Assembly (NCBI GenBank): GCA_947175645.1
Contig: CAMWNP010000004.1
Coordinates: forward strand, 1-64,000
Source of the DNA: an uncultured Porphyromonadaceae bacterium
GTDB taxonomy: Bacteria > Bacteroidota > Bacteroidia > Bacteroidales > Muribaculaceae
Direction of reading: 5' to 3'
Length of the DNA: 64,000 nucleotides
Shown here: in pieces, positions 44,304 to 53,771 of the stretch
How the letters are laid out: every line of letters begins with the position of its first letter
How positions within the stretch are numbered: the first letter of the stretch is position 1
Notes under the pieces: generated by a model
Database searches by the model: none
Told to the model about the DNA's origin: nothing
Seen by the model: the letters and a program-made list of their open reading frames with translations, nothing else
Position numbers and translations under genes: made by a program

Positions 44304-46162
44304 TGGCAAGTTTCCTGCAAATCAACGACCTTACCAAAAGTGTCGGTGACAGAGTACTTTTCCAAGGTATTACCTTAGGAGTTGAGGAGGGTGACAAAAT
44401 AGGGCTCATCGCCAAGAACGGCACCGGTAAAACAACACTGCTGAGATGTCTGGCAGGTGACGAACAGCCCGACTCCGGTTCGATTGTATATAGGAATGAC
44501 CTGAGGGTGGCATATCTGGAACAGACCCCGTTTCTTCCTGAAGGAAGCACTGTTATTGAGGCTGCCTTCGCCCACCCTACCCCTGCCACAAAAGCAATCT
44601 CGGAATATGAAACGGCTCTGGCGCTGAATGATACCGACCGTATTAATGAGGCTATCAAACTTATGGACGCCGAAAGTGCATGGGACTATGAGGACCGGAT
44701 GAAGCAACTGCTGACTCAACTCAACATCACCGATATGACACAGTGTGTCGACTCCATGTCGGGAGGTCAGCGCAAACGTCTGGCTCTGGCCCGTGTCATA
44801 CTTTCCGAGCCCGATCTAATCATCCTTGACGAACCAACCAACCATCTTGACATATCTACTATCGAATGGCTTGAGAATTACCTGACACGCTCACGGTGCA
44901 CACTGCTGATGGTGACCCACGACCGCTATTTCCTTGACCGCGTCTGCAATAAGATAATTGAAATTGACCGTACGAATCTCTACAGTTATGACGGTAATTA
45001 CGATTATTATCTGCGAAGGCGAAGCGAGCGTATAGAGGCTATGACCGCTGAATTGGCGAAGGTCAAGAACACGTTGCGCAAGGAGCAGGAATGGATGCGT
45101 CGCCAGCCCCAGGCCCGTGCCGGTAAAGCCAAATACAGGATCGACTCATTCTACGACCTCAAGGAACGGTCGCAGGTGAACCTCCGCGAAAACAATGTGG
45201 AACTGAATGTGAAGTCATCCTATATAGGATCAAAAATCTTCGAAGCCGAAAATGTCAGCAAACGGTTCGGCGACAAAGTGATTCTGGACAACTTCACATA
45301 CACATTCTCCCGTTACGAGAAATTGGGTATCATAGGTGAGAACGGTGTGGGTAAATCAACTTTCATCAAAATGCTTCAGGGACTCGTGACACCTGACAGC
45401 GGAGCGTGGAACGTGGGTGAAACCGTCAGGTTCGGTTATTACAGTCAGGACGGTATTCAGTTCGATGAAAACAAGAAGGTGGTTGACGCCATAACGGAAC
45501 TTGCCGAAGATATCGTCATCAACGACGGACTCCACATAGCCCCCATGCAGTTCCTGCAGAAGTTTCTTTTCTCTCCGGCAGACCAGCAGAAATATATCCA
45601 TACCCTCAGCGGTGGCGAGCGTGCCCGTCTGCACCTTGCAGCAACACTTATGCGTTCACCCAACTTCCTTATCCTGGATGAGCCTACGAATGACCTGGAT
45701 ATTGTGACATTGGGTATTCTGGAGGATTATCTGGCTGATTTCAAGGGGTGCCTGATTGTAATTTCCCACGACCGCTTCTTTCTGGATTCCATTGTGGATC
45801 ACTTGTTTGTATTCCAAGGCAACGGGGTGATAAAGGATTTCCCAGGCAACTACACTGAATATCGCCAATTCCTGGCGGAACAACAGAAGGAACGTGTGCA
45901 ATCCGATGAAAAACAGAGCCGTCAGCAACGTCCAAAAACAGACCGTCCGGCAAAACTGTCATTCAAAGAAAAGAAAGAACTTGAGAAACTCACTCAGGAG
46001 ATTGATGAACTGAACAACGAGAAAGCAGAGATTGAACAGTTGTTCAATTCCGGCGCTGACCCTGAAACCATAAGGGAAAAGGCTGACCGGTACAAAGAAA
46101 TCCGGTCAGCCCTTGATGAAAAAGAACTCCGTTGGCTTGAATTATCGGAAATTGAAGGTTAA
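44303..46162 (+). CDS. ABC-F family ATPase
   Basis: A 619-aa protein with two ABC nucleotide-binding domains and no membrane part. NBD1 has Walker A GLIAKNGTGKTTLLR, signature SGGQRKRLALARV and Walker B LIILDEPTNHLD. NBD2 has GIIGENGVGKSTFIKM, LSGGERARLHLAA and FLILDEPTNDLD. The linker between them is the P-site-tRNA interaction motif type (EEQWMRRQPQARAGK-like: EWMRRQPQARAGKAKYR). The C-terminus is a coiled coil (KLSFKEKKELEKLTQEIDEL), as in Uup. ABC-F proteins act on the ribosome or DNA to relieve stalling; the C-terminal coil favours an Uup-like protein. It is the last gene of this + strand trio. Confidence 0.93.
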   Translation: MASFLQINDLTKSVGDRVLFQGITLGVEEGDKIGLIAKNGTGKTTLLRCLAGDEQPDSGSIVYRNDLRVAYLEQTPFLPEGSTVIEAAFAHPTPATKAISEYETALALNDTDRINEAIKLMDAESAWDYEDRMKQLLTQLNITDMTQCVDSMSGGQRKRLALARVILSEPDLIILDEPTNHLDISTIEWLENYLTRSRCTLLMVTHDRYFLDRVCNKIIEIDRTNLYSYDGNYDYYLRRRSERIEAMTAELAKVKNTLRKEQEWMRRQPQARAGKAKYRIDSFYDLKERSQVNLRENNVELNVKSSYIGSKIFEAENVSKRFGDKVILDNFTYTFSRYEKLGIIGENGVGKSTFIKMLQGLVTPDSGAWNVGETVRFGYYSQDGIQFDENKKVVDAITELAEDIVINDGLHIAPMQFLQKFLFSPADQQKYIHTLSGGERARLHLAATLMRSPNFLILDEPTNDLDIVTLGILEDYLADFKGCLIVISHDRFFLDSIVDHLFVFQGNGVIKDFPGNYTEYRQFLAEQQKERVQSDEKQSRQQRPKTDRPAKLSFKEKKELEKLTQEIDELNNEKAEIEQLFNSGADPETIREKADRYKEIRSALDEKELRWLELSEIEG

Positions 46163-46198
46163 CCTATTACAAACTCCCTCCGATTTTAGAACCGGGTC

Positions 46199-47512
46199 TT
46201 AAGGGATCCGACTCGCAGCCACGGATAAAACTTCAGTCAGCGTGGGATGAGAATGTATGGTTGATTTGATTGCATCCACCGTGAGATTCCGCGACATAGC
46301 CAAAGCGGGTTCCGCAATGAGGTCGGCGGCATGTGGTCCGCAAATGTGACATCCCAGTATTTTCCGGCTTGCCGTATCAACTATCAGTTTGAGCAATCCG
46401 TCAGGTTCACCCATCGCAAGGGCCTTGCCATTGCCACGGAATGGCACCTTAACCGCTTTGTACTCAGGATAATGTTCCTTGCACTGTTCTTCCGTAAGCC
46501 CTACCATGGCACACTCCGGGGATGTGAACACCGCGGATGGGATAACATCAAGGTTGATTTCCTCGCCGAGAACCTTGCGACCCTGAGCCGAAGCAGCGTG
46601 TGCGAGCATCATCACGCCATTGACATCACCTATGGCATAGACTCCCGGCTCATCAGTCATGAAACTTTCATCCACCTCGATTCCGCGACGTCCTACCTTG
46701 ATTGCCGTATTCTCTATCCCGGCAGGAACTACCGGGCGACGCCCGACAGCCATCACTACCATATCGGATTCTAACCGCAATTCCTTACCTTTTGTTTCAT
46801 AAATGACCGTATGATCAGGAAGAATCTCCTTCACGGCAGCGGAAGTGATGATGTTGACTCCACGCCGTGTAAGGGATGAGCGAAGTCGTTTGGCTATATC
46901 CTTGTCAAACTGAGGAAGAATCTCCTTCATATATTCCACAACCGTCACATCAACACCAAAGGCATTCAGGATTGAAGCGAACTCCATTCCAATGACACCA
47001 CCTCCAACAACAACGATCTTGTCAGGAAGTTCCGTAAGTGACAGCAGATTGTCGCTGCTGACGGCGTATTCCGCTCCGGGCACAGGCAGATCGGCCGGAC
47101 GTGAACCGGTTGCAATGATTATGCGTGGTGCGGTGTATCGCTCACCGGCCACCTCCACGGTGTGACCGTCAATCATAGCAGCATCTCCGTTGATGAGCGT
47201 GCATCCGGCAACCGCACTCTTCACGCCTTCACGCAGTGTGCTGACAACTTCATCCTTGCGTGCTGCAGCCACGGCATAGTCAAAGGAGATTTCGCCCGGA
47301 TTAACCCCATATAACGCGGCTTCCCGCAGTGTAAGGGCTACTTCTGCCGACTTGCATAGTGTTTTGGTGGGAATACATCCACGGTTAAGGCATGTGCCAC
47401 CTAACTCTCCGCGTTCTATGAGAGCCACGGAAAGTCCGGATGCGGCAGCCCCGGCTGCTGTTTCGTAGCCACCGGGACCCGCACCTATAATAATTAGATC
47501 AAATTCATTCAT
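46199..47512 (-). CDS. lpdA: dihydrolipoyl dehydrogenase
   Basis: A 437-aa FAD-dependent disulfide oxidoreductase that reoxidises lipoyl groups using NAD+. It shows the FAD site IIIGAGPGGYETAAGAAASG, the redox pair in GGTCLNRGCIPTKTLCKSAE, the NAD site VVGGGVIGMEFASILNAFGV and the catalytic HSHPTLTE near the C-terminus. It overlaps gcvPB by eight bases and is the last gene of the glycine cleavage operon, where it would serve as the L-protein. The chain is slightly shorter than average but has all core motifs. Confidence 0.95.
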   Translation of the reverse strand: MNEFDLIIIGAGPGGYETAAGAAASGLSVALIERGELGGTCLNRGCIPTKTLCKSAEVALTLREAALYGVNPGEISFDYAVAAARKDEVVSTLREGVKSAVAGCTLINGDAAMIDGHTVEVAGERYTAPRIIIATGSRPADLPVPGAEYAVSSDNLLSLTELPDKIVVVGGGVIGMEFASILNAFGVDVTVVEYMKEILPQFDKDIAKRLRSSLTRRGVNIITSAAVKEILPDHTVIYETKGKELRLESDMVVMAVGRRPVVPAGIENTAIKVGRRGIEVDESFMTDEPGVYAIGDVNGVMMLAHAASAQGRKVLGEEINLDVIPSAVFTSPECAMVGLTEEQCKEHYPEYKAVKVPFRGNGKALAMGEPDGLLKLIVDTASRKILGCHICGPHAADLIAEPALAMSRNLTVDAIKSTIHSHPTLTEVLSVAASRIP

Positions 47513-48956
47513 ATTTCACCACGGGATGAAGTGCCGCCTCAGTATCATCGGGGCGTGAGACGGGAGTGTTGTGAGGCGCGCTCTTGACCATTTCCGGATC
47601 AGTGGCAGCCTCATCGGCAATTTTTCGCATAACCTCGATAAAGTCATCCAAGGTATCGACTGACTCCGTTTCCGTAGGTTCTATCATCAATGATTCGTGG
47701 AACAGCAGCGGGAAGTAGATTGTTGGAGCATGATAGCCGTAATCAAGCAGACGCTTTGCTATGTTAAGTGTGGTCACGCCTGTTGACTTGTCGATAAGTC
47801 CATCAAACACGAACTCATGTTTGCATACCCCTTCAATAGGTAACAGATACTTGTCCTTGAGCGATTCCTTGATGTAGTTTGCACCAAGAGTGGCGAGAGG
47901 TCCAACATTGCCGATATTCTCCTTGCCAAGAGAGAGGATATATGCCAGGGCACGCATCTCCACTCCGAAGTTTCCTAAATGAGATGATATCTTGCCGAGC
48001 GATTCTCCGTCAGTTACAAGTGAGTATGTTCCGTCAGCGTTCTTCACCACTTTCGGATATGGCAGGTACTGTTCCAATCCCGCGCGTACACCAACCGGAC
48101 CGGCGCCGGGTCCGCCTCCGCCATGAGGTGTCGAGAATGTTTTGTGAAGATTTATGTGCATCACATCGAACCCCATATCTCCGGGACGTGCCACTCCAAG
48201 CATCGGGTTCAGATTGGCTCCGTCGTAATAAAGGAGCGCACCGGCGTCATGAACCAGTTTTGCTATCTCAGGAATATTCTTCTCAAAAATACCGAGAGTG
48301 TTGGGGTTGGTCATCATCACCGCTGCGACAGTACCGTCAAGCAGCGGACGCAGGTCATCCACATCCACAGTTCCGTCAGGGCGGCTTTTCACCTCAACGA
48401 TATCCAGTCCGGCAACAGCCGCACTGGCAGGATTGGTGCCATGTGCCGAGTCCGGCACGATAACCTTCACGCGGGCATCGTCGCCTCGACCGGCATGATA
48501 TGCACGTATCACCATCAGACCGGTAAGTTCTCCATGAGCCCCGGCATAGGGATTGAGTGTAAATTCAGCCATTCCGCCTATCTCGCTTAGAGCGCGCTGC
48601 AATTCATAGTACATTTTCAGAGCGCCCTGAACTGCCATCTCGGGAGTGTCCGGATGAAGATTGCGGAAGGCATGATGTGACGAAACTTCCTCATTTATCT
48701 TTGGATTATACTTCATGGTGCATGATCCCAGAGGATAGAATCCTGTGTCAACACCGAAGTTGTTGTTTGACATGTTTGTGTAGTGACGCACAACAGTAGG
48801 TTCATCCACTTCCGGAAGTTGCAGCGGCTGCTCACGCTGAAGATTTGCTGGGATTGCACCGTCAACTTCAGGAAGCCTGTTATCGGCAACATGAAATCCC
48901 CGGCGTCCCGGCTTCGATAGTTCAAATATCAGTTTACCGTAGAATTCTCTGTTCAT
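47505..48956 (-). CDS. gcvPB: glycine dehydrogenase (decarboxylating) subunit 2
   Basis: A 483-aa PLP enzyme subunit of the P-protein of the glycine cleavage system. The PLP-binding lysine lies in MHINLHKTFSTPHGGGGPG. PLGSCTMKYNPKINEEVSSH near the N-terminus and EFTLNPYAGAHGELTGLMV are typical blocks. Together with gcvPA it removes CO2 from glycine and loads the aminomethyl group on the H-protein. Its ATG overlaps the gcvPA stop by four bases. The split P-protein is the usual form in Bacteroidota. Confidence 0.96.
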   Translation of the reverse strand: MNREFYGKLIFELSKPGRRGFHVADNRLPEVDGAIPANLQREQPLQLPEVDEPTVVRHYTNMSNNNFGVDTGFYPLGSCTMKYNPKINEEVSSHHAFRNLHPDTPEMAVQGALKMYYELQRALSEIGGMAEFTLNPYAGAHGELTGLMVIRAYHAGRGDDARVKVIVPDSAHGTNPASAAVAGLDIVEVKSRPDGTVDVDDLRPLLDGTVAAVMMTNPNTLGIFEKNIPEIAKLVHDAGALLYYDGANLNPMLGVARPGDMGFDVMHINLHKTFSTPHGGGGPGAGPVGVRAGLEQYLPYPKVVKNADGTYSLVTDGESLGKISSHLGNFGVEMRALAYILSLGKENIGNVGPLATLGANYIKESLKDKYLLPIEGVCKHEFVFDGLIDKSTGVTTLNIAKRLLDYGYHAPTIYFPLLFHESLMIEPTETESVDTLDDFIEVMRKIADEAATDPEMVKSAPHNTPVSRPDDTEAALHPVVKYE

Positions 48957-50278
48957 AACGCTTTCACAATTTCGGTTAAACGATCCATATCTTCTTTGCT
49001 CTGGAGTTCGGTCACCGCAATGGTCATGCGATGCTCGTCAAGAGCCACTCCTGCGAGTATCCCCTGCTCCAGGGCCTTTGTGATAATCTCGGAAGCAGGA
49101 GCCGTGGTGGTGATGCAGAACTCATTAAGGAACGGTTTGTCAGGGAAAGTGAGAGTAGTCTTTCCGGTAGAGGTGAGTTGCCGGGCGAGGTAGTGAGCCC
49201 CCTTTTCGCCCTGACGGTTAATTTCACGCAGTCCCTCGGCTCCGGCAAGCGACATGTAGACAGTCACGAACAGAGCCATAAGTCCCTGGTTTGAGCAGAT
49301 GTTACTGGTTGCCTTTTCACGGCGTATGTGCTGTTCGCGTGCCTGAAGGGTCAGTACGAACACCCGGCGACCGTCGTTATCCACGGTTTTACCTACAATA
49401 CGTCCGGGCAGTTTGCGGATTAGGGCGTTGGTGCAGCACATGAATCCAAGATAAGGACCTCCGTAACTCAACGGTATACCGAGAGACTGGGCATCCCCGA
49501 CGGCCACGTCCGCACCCCATTCGGCAGGTGTTTTCAGCACTGCCAGATCCGATGCCACACAGTTCATGATGAACAGAGCCTTCGCACCTTTGCATTTTTC
49601 GCTGAATCCTGTGTAATCCTCAATGATACCGTAACGGTTTCGCTGTGCCACGATCACTCCGGCCACATTCCCTTCGGCAAGCATGCCGGCGAGAGCATCA
49701 GCGTCAGTGACTCCATCCTTTTCAGGAATGATGTCAACAGTGACACCATGATAGCGTGCATAGGTGGCAACCACATCGGTCACTCCCTGACGCATGGTGG
49801 CTGACACGAGCACACGGTTTCGCTTGCGGGCGTGTGCCACGGACATCATCATTGCTTCGGCAGTGGCTGTGGTGCCGTCATACATCGATGCATTGGAAAC
49901 ATCCATTCCGGTCAGACGGCACATCATAGTCTGATACTCAAAGATATACTGTAACGTACCTTGTGAAATCTCAGGCTGATACGGTGTGTAGGCTGTCAGA
50001 AATTCCGAACGGCTGATGACATATGAAACGGCTGCGGGAGTGTCATGATCATAGAAACCGTTCCCGGCAAAACACACTAACTGACGGTTGGCATCGCCCA
50101 GTGTGTTGAAGAACTCGCGTACCTGACGCTCACTCATCTCCGAAGGAATGTCATATTCACCCTTGAAAAGGAGTTGCTCCGGAACGTCGGAATATAGATC
50201 CTCAATCCGGCTTACGCCGCATCGCCGGAGCATGCGGTCAATATCAGCCTGTGTGTGAGGAAGATAACGGTGTGACAT
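48953..50278 (-). CDS. gcvPA: glycine dehydrogenase (decarboxylating) subunit 1
   Basis: A 441-aa subunit. The start at 50278 (MSHRYLPHTQADIDRMLRRC) matches the family; the longer frame from 50371 would overlap gcvH and adds unrelated residues. FYDHDTPAAVSYVISRSEFL and PYQPEISQGTLQYIFEYQTM are conserved, as is GGPYLGFMCCTNALIRKLPG. It pairs with GcvPB to form the glycine decarboxylase. It lies ten bases after gcvH and overlaps gcvPB. Confidence 0.95.
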   Translation of the reverse strand: MSHRYLPHTQADIDRMLRRCGVSRIEDLYSDVPEQLLFKGEYDIPSEMSERQVREFFNTLGDANRQLVCFAGNGFYDHDTPAAVSYVISRSEFLTAYTPYQPEISQGTLQYIFEYQTMMCRLTGMDVSNASMYDGTTATAEAMMMSVAHARKRNRVLVSATMRQGVTDVVATYARYHGVTVDIIPEKDGVTDADALAGMLAEGNVAGVIVAQRNRYGIIEDYTGFSEKCKGAKALFIMNCVASDLAVLKTPAEWGADVAVGDAQSLGIPLSYGGPYLGFMCCTNALIRKLPGRIVGKTVDNDGRRVFVLTLQAREQHIRREKATSNICSNQGLMALFVTVYMSLAGAEGLREINRQGEKGAHYLARQLTSTGKTTLTFPDKPFLNEFCITTTAPASEIITKALEQGILAGVALDEHRMTIAVTELQSKEDMDRLTEIVKAL

Positions 50279-50288
50279 AAGCAGGAAA

Positions 50289-50663
50289 TTAATGTTTTTC
50301 TTTCTCGCAGAGTTCCTTGTATGCCTCCTCGTCCATAAGGTCATCAAGTTCAGAAGGATTGGTAAGTTCAACCTTGATGATCCAGTTTGTCATGGCATCC
50401 TCGTTCACCAGACGGGGGTTGTCGATGAGGTGTTCGTTGATCTCGATAACCGCACCGCTGACAGGTGCGATAAGATCGCTGGCCGCCTTCACACTTTCGA
50501 TAGCACCGAAATCCTCGCCGGCCTCAATGTCATCGCCCACTTCGGGCATATCAACATAGACTACATTACCGAGCGCGTGCTGAGCATAGTCCGAGATACC
50601 TATGTAACCGATGTTGCCATCAACTTTGATATATTCATGTGAGGGGGAATAGTAAGTTTTCAT
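50289..50663 (-). CDS. gcvH: glycine cleavage system H protein
   Basis: A 124-aa protein that carries the aminomethyl group on lipoate. The lipoyl-lysine lies in GAIESVKAASDLIAPVSG. HEYIKVDGNIGYIGISDYAQ and NEHLIDNPRLVNEDAM are family blocks. It lies five bases after gcvT and ten before gcvPA, in the operon order T-H-PA-PB-L. Confidence 0.97.
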   Translation of the reverse strand: MKTYYSPSHEYIKVDGNIGYIGISDYAQHALGNVVYVDMPEVGDDIEAGEDFGAIESVKAASDLIAPVSGAVIEINEHLIDNPRLVNEDAMTNWIIKVELTNPSELDDLMDEEAYKELCEKEKH

Positions 50664-50668
50664 GATGC

Positions 50669-51766
50669 TTATTTTTTATAATTTTTGTTATAGAATTTCT
50701 TTTTCACAACTGTCGCAGGGAAAGTCTTCCGGCGGATTTTTACCTGAAGGGGAGTCCCTAAGGCTGCGTACCCGGCGTCAACCAGAGCCATGGCTATGCT
50801 CTTGTCTACTGATATGGCATGGTAGCCTGTGGTTACCTCACCCACTTTGTCGCCTGACTCATTGAGAACTTCGTAGCCATGGCGGGGAATAGCACGGTCA
50901 TTCAGTTCCAGACCTACGAGTTTGCGTTTCACTCCCTCGGCTTTCTGGGCGGCAATAGCCTCTTTACCGATGAATTCAGGTTTGTCAAGTTTCACGAATA
51001 TTCCCAGACCAGCCTCGATAGGGGTAATCTCATCTGTGAGTTCATCTCCGTATAATGGCAGACCTACCTCAAAGCGGAGGGTGTCACGACATCCCAGTCC
51101 GCATGGTTCAACTTTTCCGGATTCAATCAGGATATCCCAGATTTTGCGCGTTGTTTCGTGTGATCCATAAATTTCGAAGCCATCCTCGCCGGTATAGCCC
51201 GTGCGACTGATGATGATAGGCTCGCCCTGCCATTGCTGCTGCTCAAAGCAATAGAACGGAATCTGCTCGCATTTAATGCCGAGAAGTTCGGTGACAAGCG
51301 CCTCTGCCTTCGGGCCCTGGATTGCAAGTTCTCCGTAATAATCACTCTGATGATCGACTTTCACGTCGAATCCTTCAGCGTTTTTCTCTATCCAGGCAAC
51401 ATCCTTATCAATGTTGGCGGCATTTATCACCAGGAAGAAATCATTGTCGCCACGCTTGTAAACAAGCAGGTCGTCAACCACTCCGCCGGTTGGATGAAGC
51501 ATCATTCCGTAGAAGCATTTCCCATCAGGGGCATCGGTGAGATCATTGGTAAAAATGTGGTTTACAAAGCGTTCTGCATCAGGTCCGGTTACGGAAACTT
51601 CTCCCATGTGCGATACGTCAAAAACGCCGCATGCATTTCTGACGGCATTGTGTTCCTCAACTATCCCTTTGTACTGGATGGGCATATCGAACCCACCGAA
51701 GGGACTCATCTGCGCGCCGAGACCTACGTGACGGTCATGCAGGCAAGTAACTTTTATATTTTCCAT
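50669..51766 (-). CDS. gcvT: glycine cleavage system T protein (aminomethyltransferase)
   Basis: A 365-aa enzyme that transfers the methylene unit from H-protein to tetrahydrofolate, releasing ammonia. GGFDMPIQYKGIVEEHNAVR, VFDVSHMGEVSVTGPDAERF and SRTGYTGEDGFEIYG are the diagnostic blocks; the catalytic Asp corresponds to the D in CGVFDVSHMG. It is the first gene of the glycine cleavage operon, with its promoter just upstream. No glycine riboswitch is visible in the 110-base leader region. Confidence 0.96.
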   Translation of the reverse strand: MENIKVTCLHDRHVGLGAQMSPFGGFDMPIQYKGIVEEHNAVRNACGVFDVSHMGEVSVTGPDAERFVNHIFTNDLTDAPDGKCFYGMMLHPTGGVVDDLLVYKRGDNDFFLVINAANIDKDVAWIEKNAEGFDVKVDHQSDYYGELAIQGPKAEALVTELLGIKCEQIPFYCFEQQQWQGEPIIISRTGYTGEDGFEIYGSHETTRKIWDILIESGKVEPCGLGCRDTLRFEVGLPLYGDELTDEITPIEAGLGIFVKLDKPEFIGKEAIAAQKAEGVKRKLVGLELNDRAIPRHGYEVLNESGDKVGEVTTGYHAISVDKSIAMALVDAGYAALGTPLQVKIRRKTFPATVVKKKFYNKNYKK

Positions 51767-51787
51767 GATATGAATTGATTTATGTCA

Positions 51788-51818
51788 CAAATTTAATAAA
51801 TCTATTCTTATCACCAAA
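51788..51818 (-). promoter_or_regulatory. promoter of the glycine cleavage operon
   Basis: On the minus strand TTTG (51815-51818), exactly 19 bases, and TAAATTTG (51788-51795) match the Bacteroides consensus perfectly. The expected start is near 51781, about 15 bases before the gcvT ATG, leaving no room for a riboswitch. Confidence 0.75.
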
Positions 51819-51877
51819 AGAAACGGTTCAATTTTCAGTAATTTTTATTCTGGTCCCCCCAGGTTTCACCATTACGT

Positions 51878-52624
51878 TCATTTTCGGTTGATGAAATAAA
51901 AGACAGTCAAGGGGTTTACAGGCACTCCGCAATACCGCGCCTCGAGATGCAGATGTGGTCCGGTGGAATTGCCTGTGCAACCACAAAGACCCACGGCTTC
52001 ACCTGCAGCCACCACATCCCCTTCTCTGACCAGAATCTTGTTCAGATGGGCATAGCGTGTCTGCATGCCATCACCGTGACCTATGATCAGATAGCGCCCG
52101 TATCCGCCGGCATCGTATCCTACGCGCTCAACTGTTCCGTCCATCGGAACGGCAATCGTGTCACCTACATTCATGGCGATGTCCGTTCCGTAGTGCATCC
52201 GCCCCATCTCTGCCCGGTAGCCGAAATGAGATGAAATACGTGCGGACTCAGGAAGTGAGAACGGTATGTCGGAGATTGGGAAAACCACTGATGACGGATA
52301 GTTGATGACTTCATCGCGTACCCAATGCCCTGAGGAATAGTAGTCATGTGATGAGTACGCCTCCATGATTGCTGTCAAAGCATCGGTTTTCATGATCCGT
52401 GACTTAACCGGCGTGCCCGTGGTTACTGGAGCGACAGTGTCATCATCCACGGTTGATTGCACGAACATGAGCACACCGGAGAGATCCGCCTTTGAAGTTA
52501 AAGTGTCTGGTTCCTGCGTGCAGGTCCCTGCCGTCGATAAAAAAACCGTTTCCCCGCTTCTTGATACAGCGAGGAAAACGGGAAACATATAAATTAGAAA
52601 AAATAAGAGTCTGCGCAAAGTCAT
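51878..52624 (-). CDS. M23 family peptidase (LytM domain), exported
   Basis: A 248-aa protein. A hydrophobic start (LRRLLFFLIYMFPVFLAV) is a signal or anchor. The LytM domain covers about residues 135-240: MHYGTDIAMNVGDTIAVP with His and Asp zinc ligands, and GNSTGPHLHLEARYCG with HxH. It is the last gene of the SLBB-Wzz operon and overlaps the Wzz gene by four bases. It probably trims peptidoglycan, perhaps to make room for the polysaccharide export machinery; that role is inference from position. Confidence 0.88.
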   Translation of the reverse strand: MTLRRLLFFLIYMFPVFLAVSRSGETVFLSTAGTCTQEPDTLTSKADLSGVLMFVQSTVDDDTVAPVTTGTPVKSRIMKTDALTAIMEAYSSHDYYSSGHWVRDEVINYPSSVVFPISDIPFSLPESARISSHFGYRAEMGRMHYGTDIAMNVGDTIAVPMDGTVERVGYDAGGYGRYLIIGHGDGMQTRYAHLNKILVREGDVVAAGEAVGLCGCTGNSTGPHLHLEARYCGVPVNPLTVFYFINRK

Positions 52625-53766
52625 CCTTTCTTGCGGGTCTCCTCCGATTCAGAGGAGTCTTTATTCTCTGCTACCTTTTCACGACAGGTTTTGAGAGCAG
52701 ATTTTCCAAAGAGCACCCACACCGCACATGCCACGAATGCGAGGAATGTGAATCCTACAAGTATTAATGATTTACGTGGCGCCGATGCTTTCACAGGTAC
52801 ACTTGCCGGCTCGATGACGGCATAAACCGGCGTGGTTTCCTGAACTTTTGCCTGAGCCATCTGAACCTGCTGTGCGGTTTGATTATAAAGGTTGAAGGCA
52901 AGTGAAGCCTCGTTCTGCAGACGTTCACGTGTGGTCTGGGCGGAATGTAAAGCCAGTCCTTGGTTGCGGTCAAGATAGTCAGCATAACGTTGTTGGGCGT
53001 CATAGTAGTTCTGACGCGCTTCTTCGTTAAGTTTCATGGCATATTCCAGATCCTGGCGCGCCTTATTCGTACGGTATGCTGTGATATAGGTCTGCAAACG
53101 GGCCACCACGGTGTCGGCAAGCATCGCTGACACCAGCGGGTCCTGCATCTGAACCGAAATGGTGACCACCGAGGTCTTGTTGTCAACGGATGTGGAGATA
53201 CATCTCTGCAGCGCTTGCACAAGTTTGTCCTCTCTTTTTGTGAGTTGGAAATTGTTCAGTTTATGTTCTCCTCCAACTTCTCCGTCAGAGGAAATCAGTG
53301 CAATGAGTTTGAAGGGGGCCTTCATGATATATGACCACCATGCTGAACGAGTTTCTTTCTCTAAATACTCCTGCACGGTCATTTCCTTTGGATCCTCTTT
53401 ATCGGATGTCTTTACCTCCACATCGAATAATCCGGTAATGAAGGGCACGGAACTGACAACATCAGGGTAAAGCATGGGATATACTGCATCCACGCCACCT
53501 CCCGCGCCAAGATTAATTCCGGCCATGGAAGCCAGGGAGCCTAAACTTCCGGTTCCTTTTTTATCGTCAGATTCGGGTGCAAGTTTAACGGTGGTAGTGT
53601 ATTCCTTGGGTATACTGAACGCCACGATCAGACCTATTACCGCACCCCAGAGGCTCCATTTGATCAGTTTCTTGCGCTGAGACCACAGATTGGATAACAG
53701 TTCAAGAATATCTATTTCGGTTTCGGCGCCGTTCTCTTGTTTCTTTTCTACTTCTTCCTTAGCCAT
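52621..53766 (-). CDS. Wzz-type polysaccharide chain-length / co-polymerase protein
   Basis: A 381-aa inner-membrane protein. The first membrane helix lies near residues 37-55 (KWSLWGAVIGLIVAFSIPKE), followed by a large periplasmic region with coiled coil (LEYAMKLNEEARQNYYDAQQ), then a Pro-rich motif (IEPASVPVKASAPRKSLILV) and the second helix. This is the Wzz/PCP layout; there is no C-terminal kinase domain, so it is a PCP1 or PCP2a without kinase. It regulates chain length or export of capsule or O-antigen. It sits between an SLBB export protein (five bases) and an M23 peptidase. Confidence 0.9.
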   Translation of the reverse strand: MAKEEVEKKQENGAETEIDILELLSNLWSQRKKLIKWSLWGAVIGLIVAFSIPKEYTTTVKLAPESDDKKGTGSLGSLASMAGINLGAGGGVDAVYPMLYPDVVSSVPFITGLFDVEVKTSDKEDPKEMTVQEYLEKETRSAWWSYIMKAPFKLIALISSDGEVGGEHKLNNFQLTKREDKLVQALQRCISTSVDNKTSVVTISVQMQDPLVSAMLADTVVARLQTYITAYRTNKARQDLEYAMKLNEEARQNYYDAQQRYADYLDRNQGLALHSAQTTRERLQNEASLAFNLYNQTAQQVQMAQAKVQETTPVYAVIEPASVPVKASAPRKSLILVGFTFLAFVACAVWVLFGKSALKTCREKVAENKDSSESEETRKKG

Positions 53767-53771
53767 GGCAA

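Noticed and set aside
51767..51877. Glycine riboswitch before gcvT
   Set aside because: The near-consensus promoter leaves only about 15 bases of leader, and no glycine-aptamer pattern is visible.
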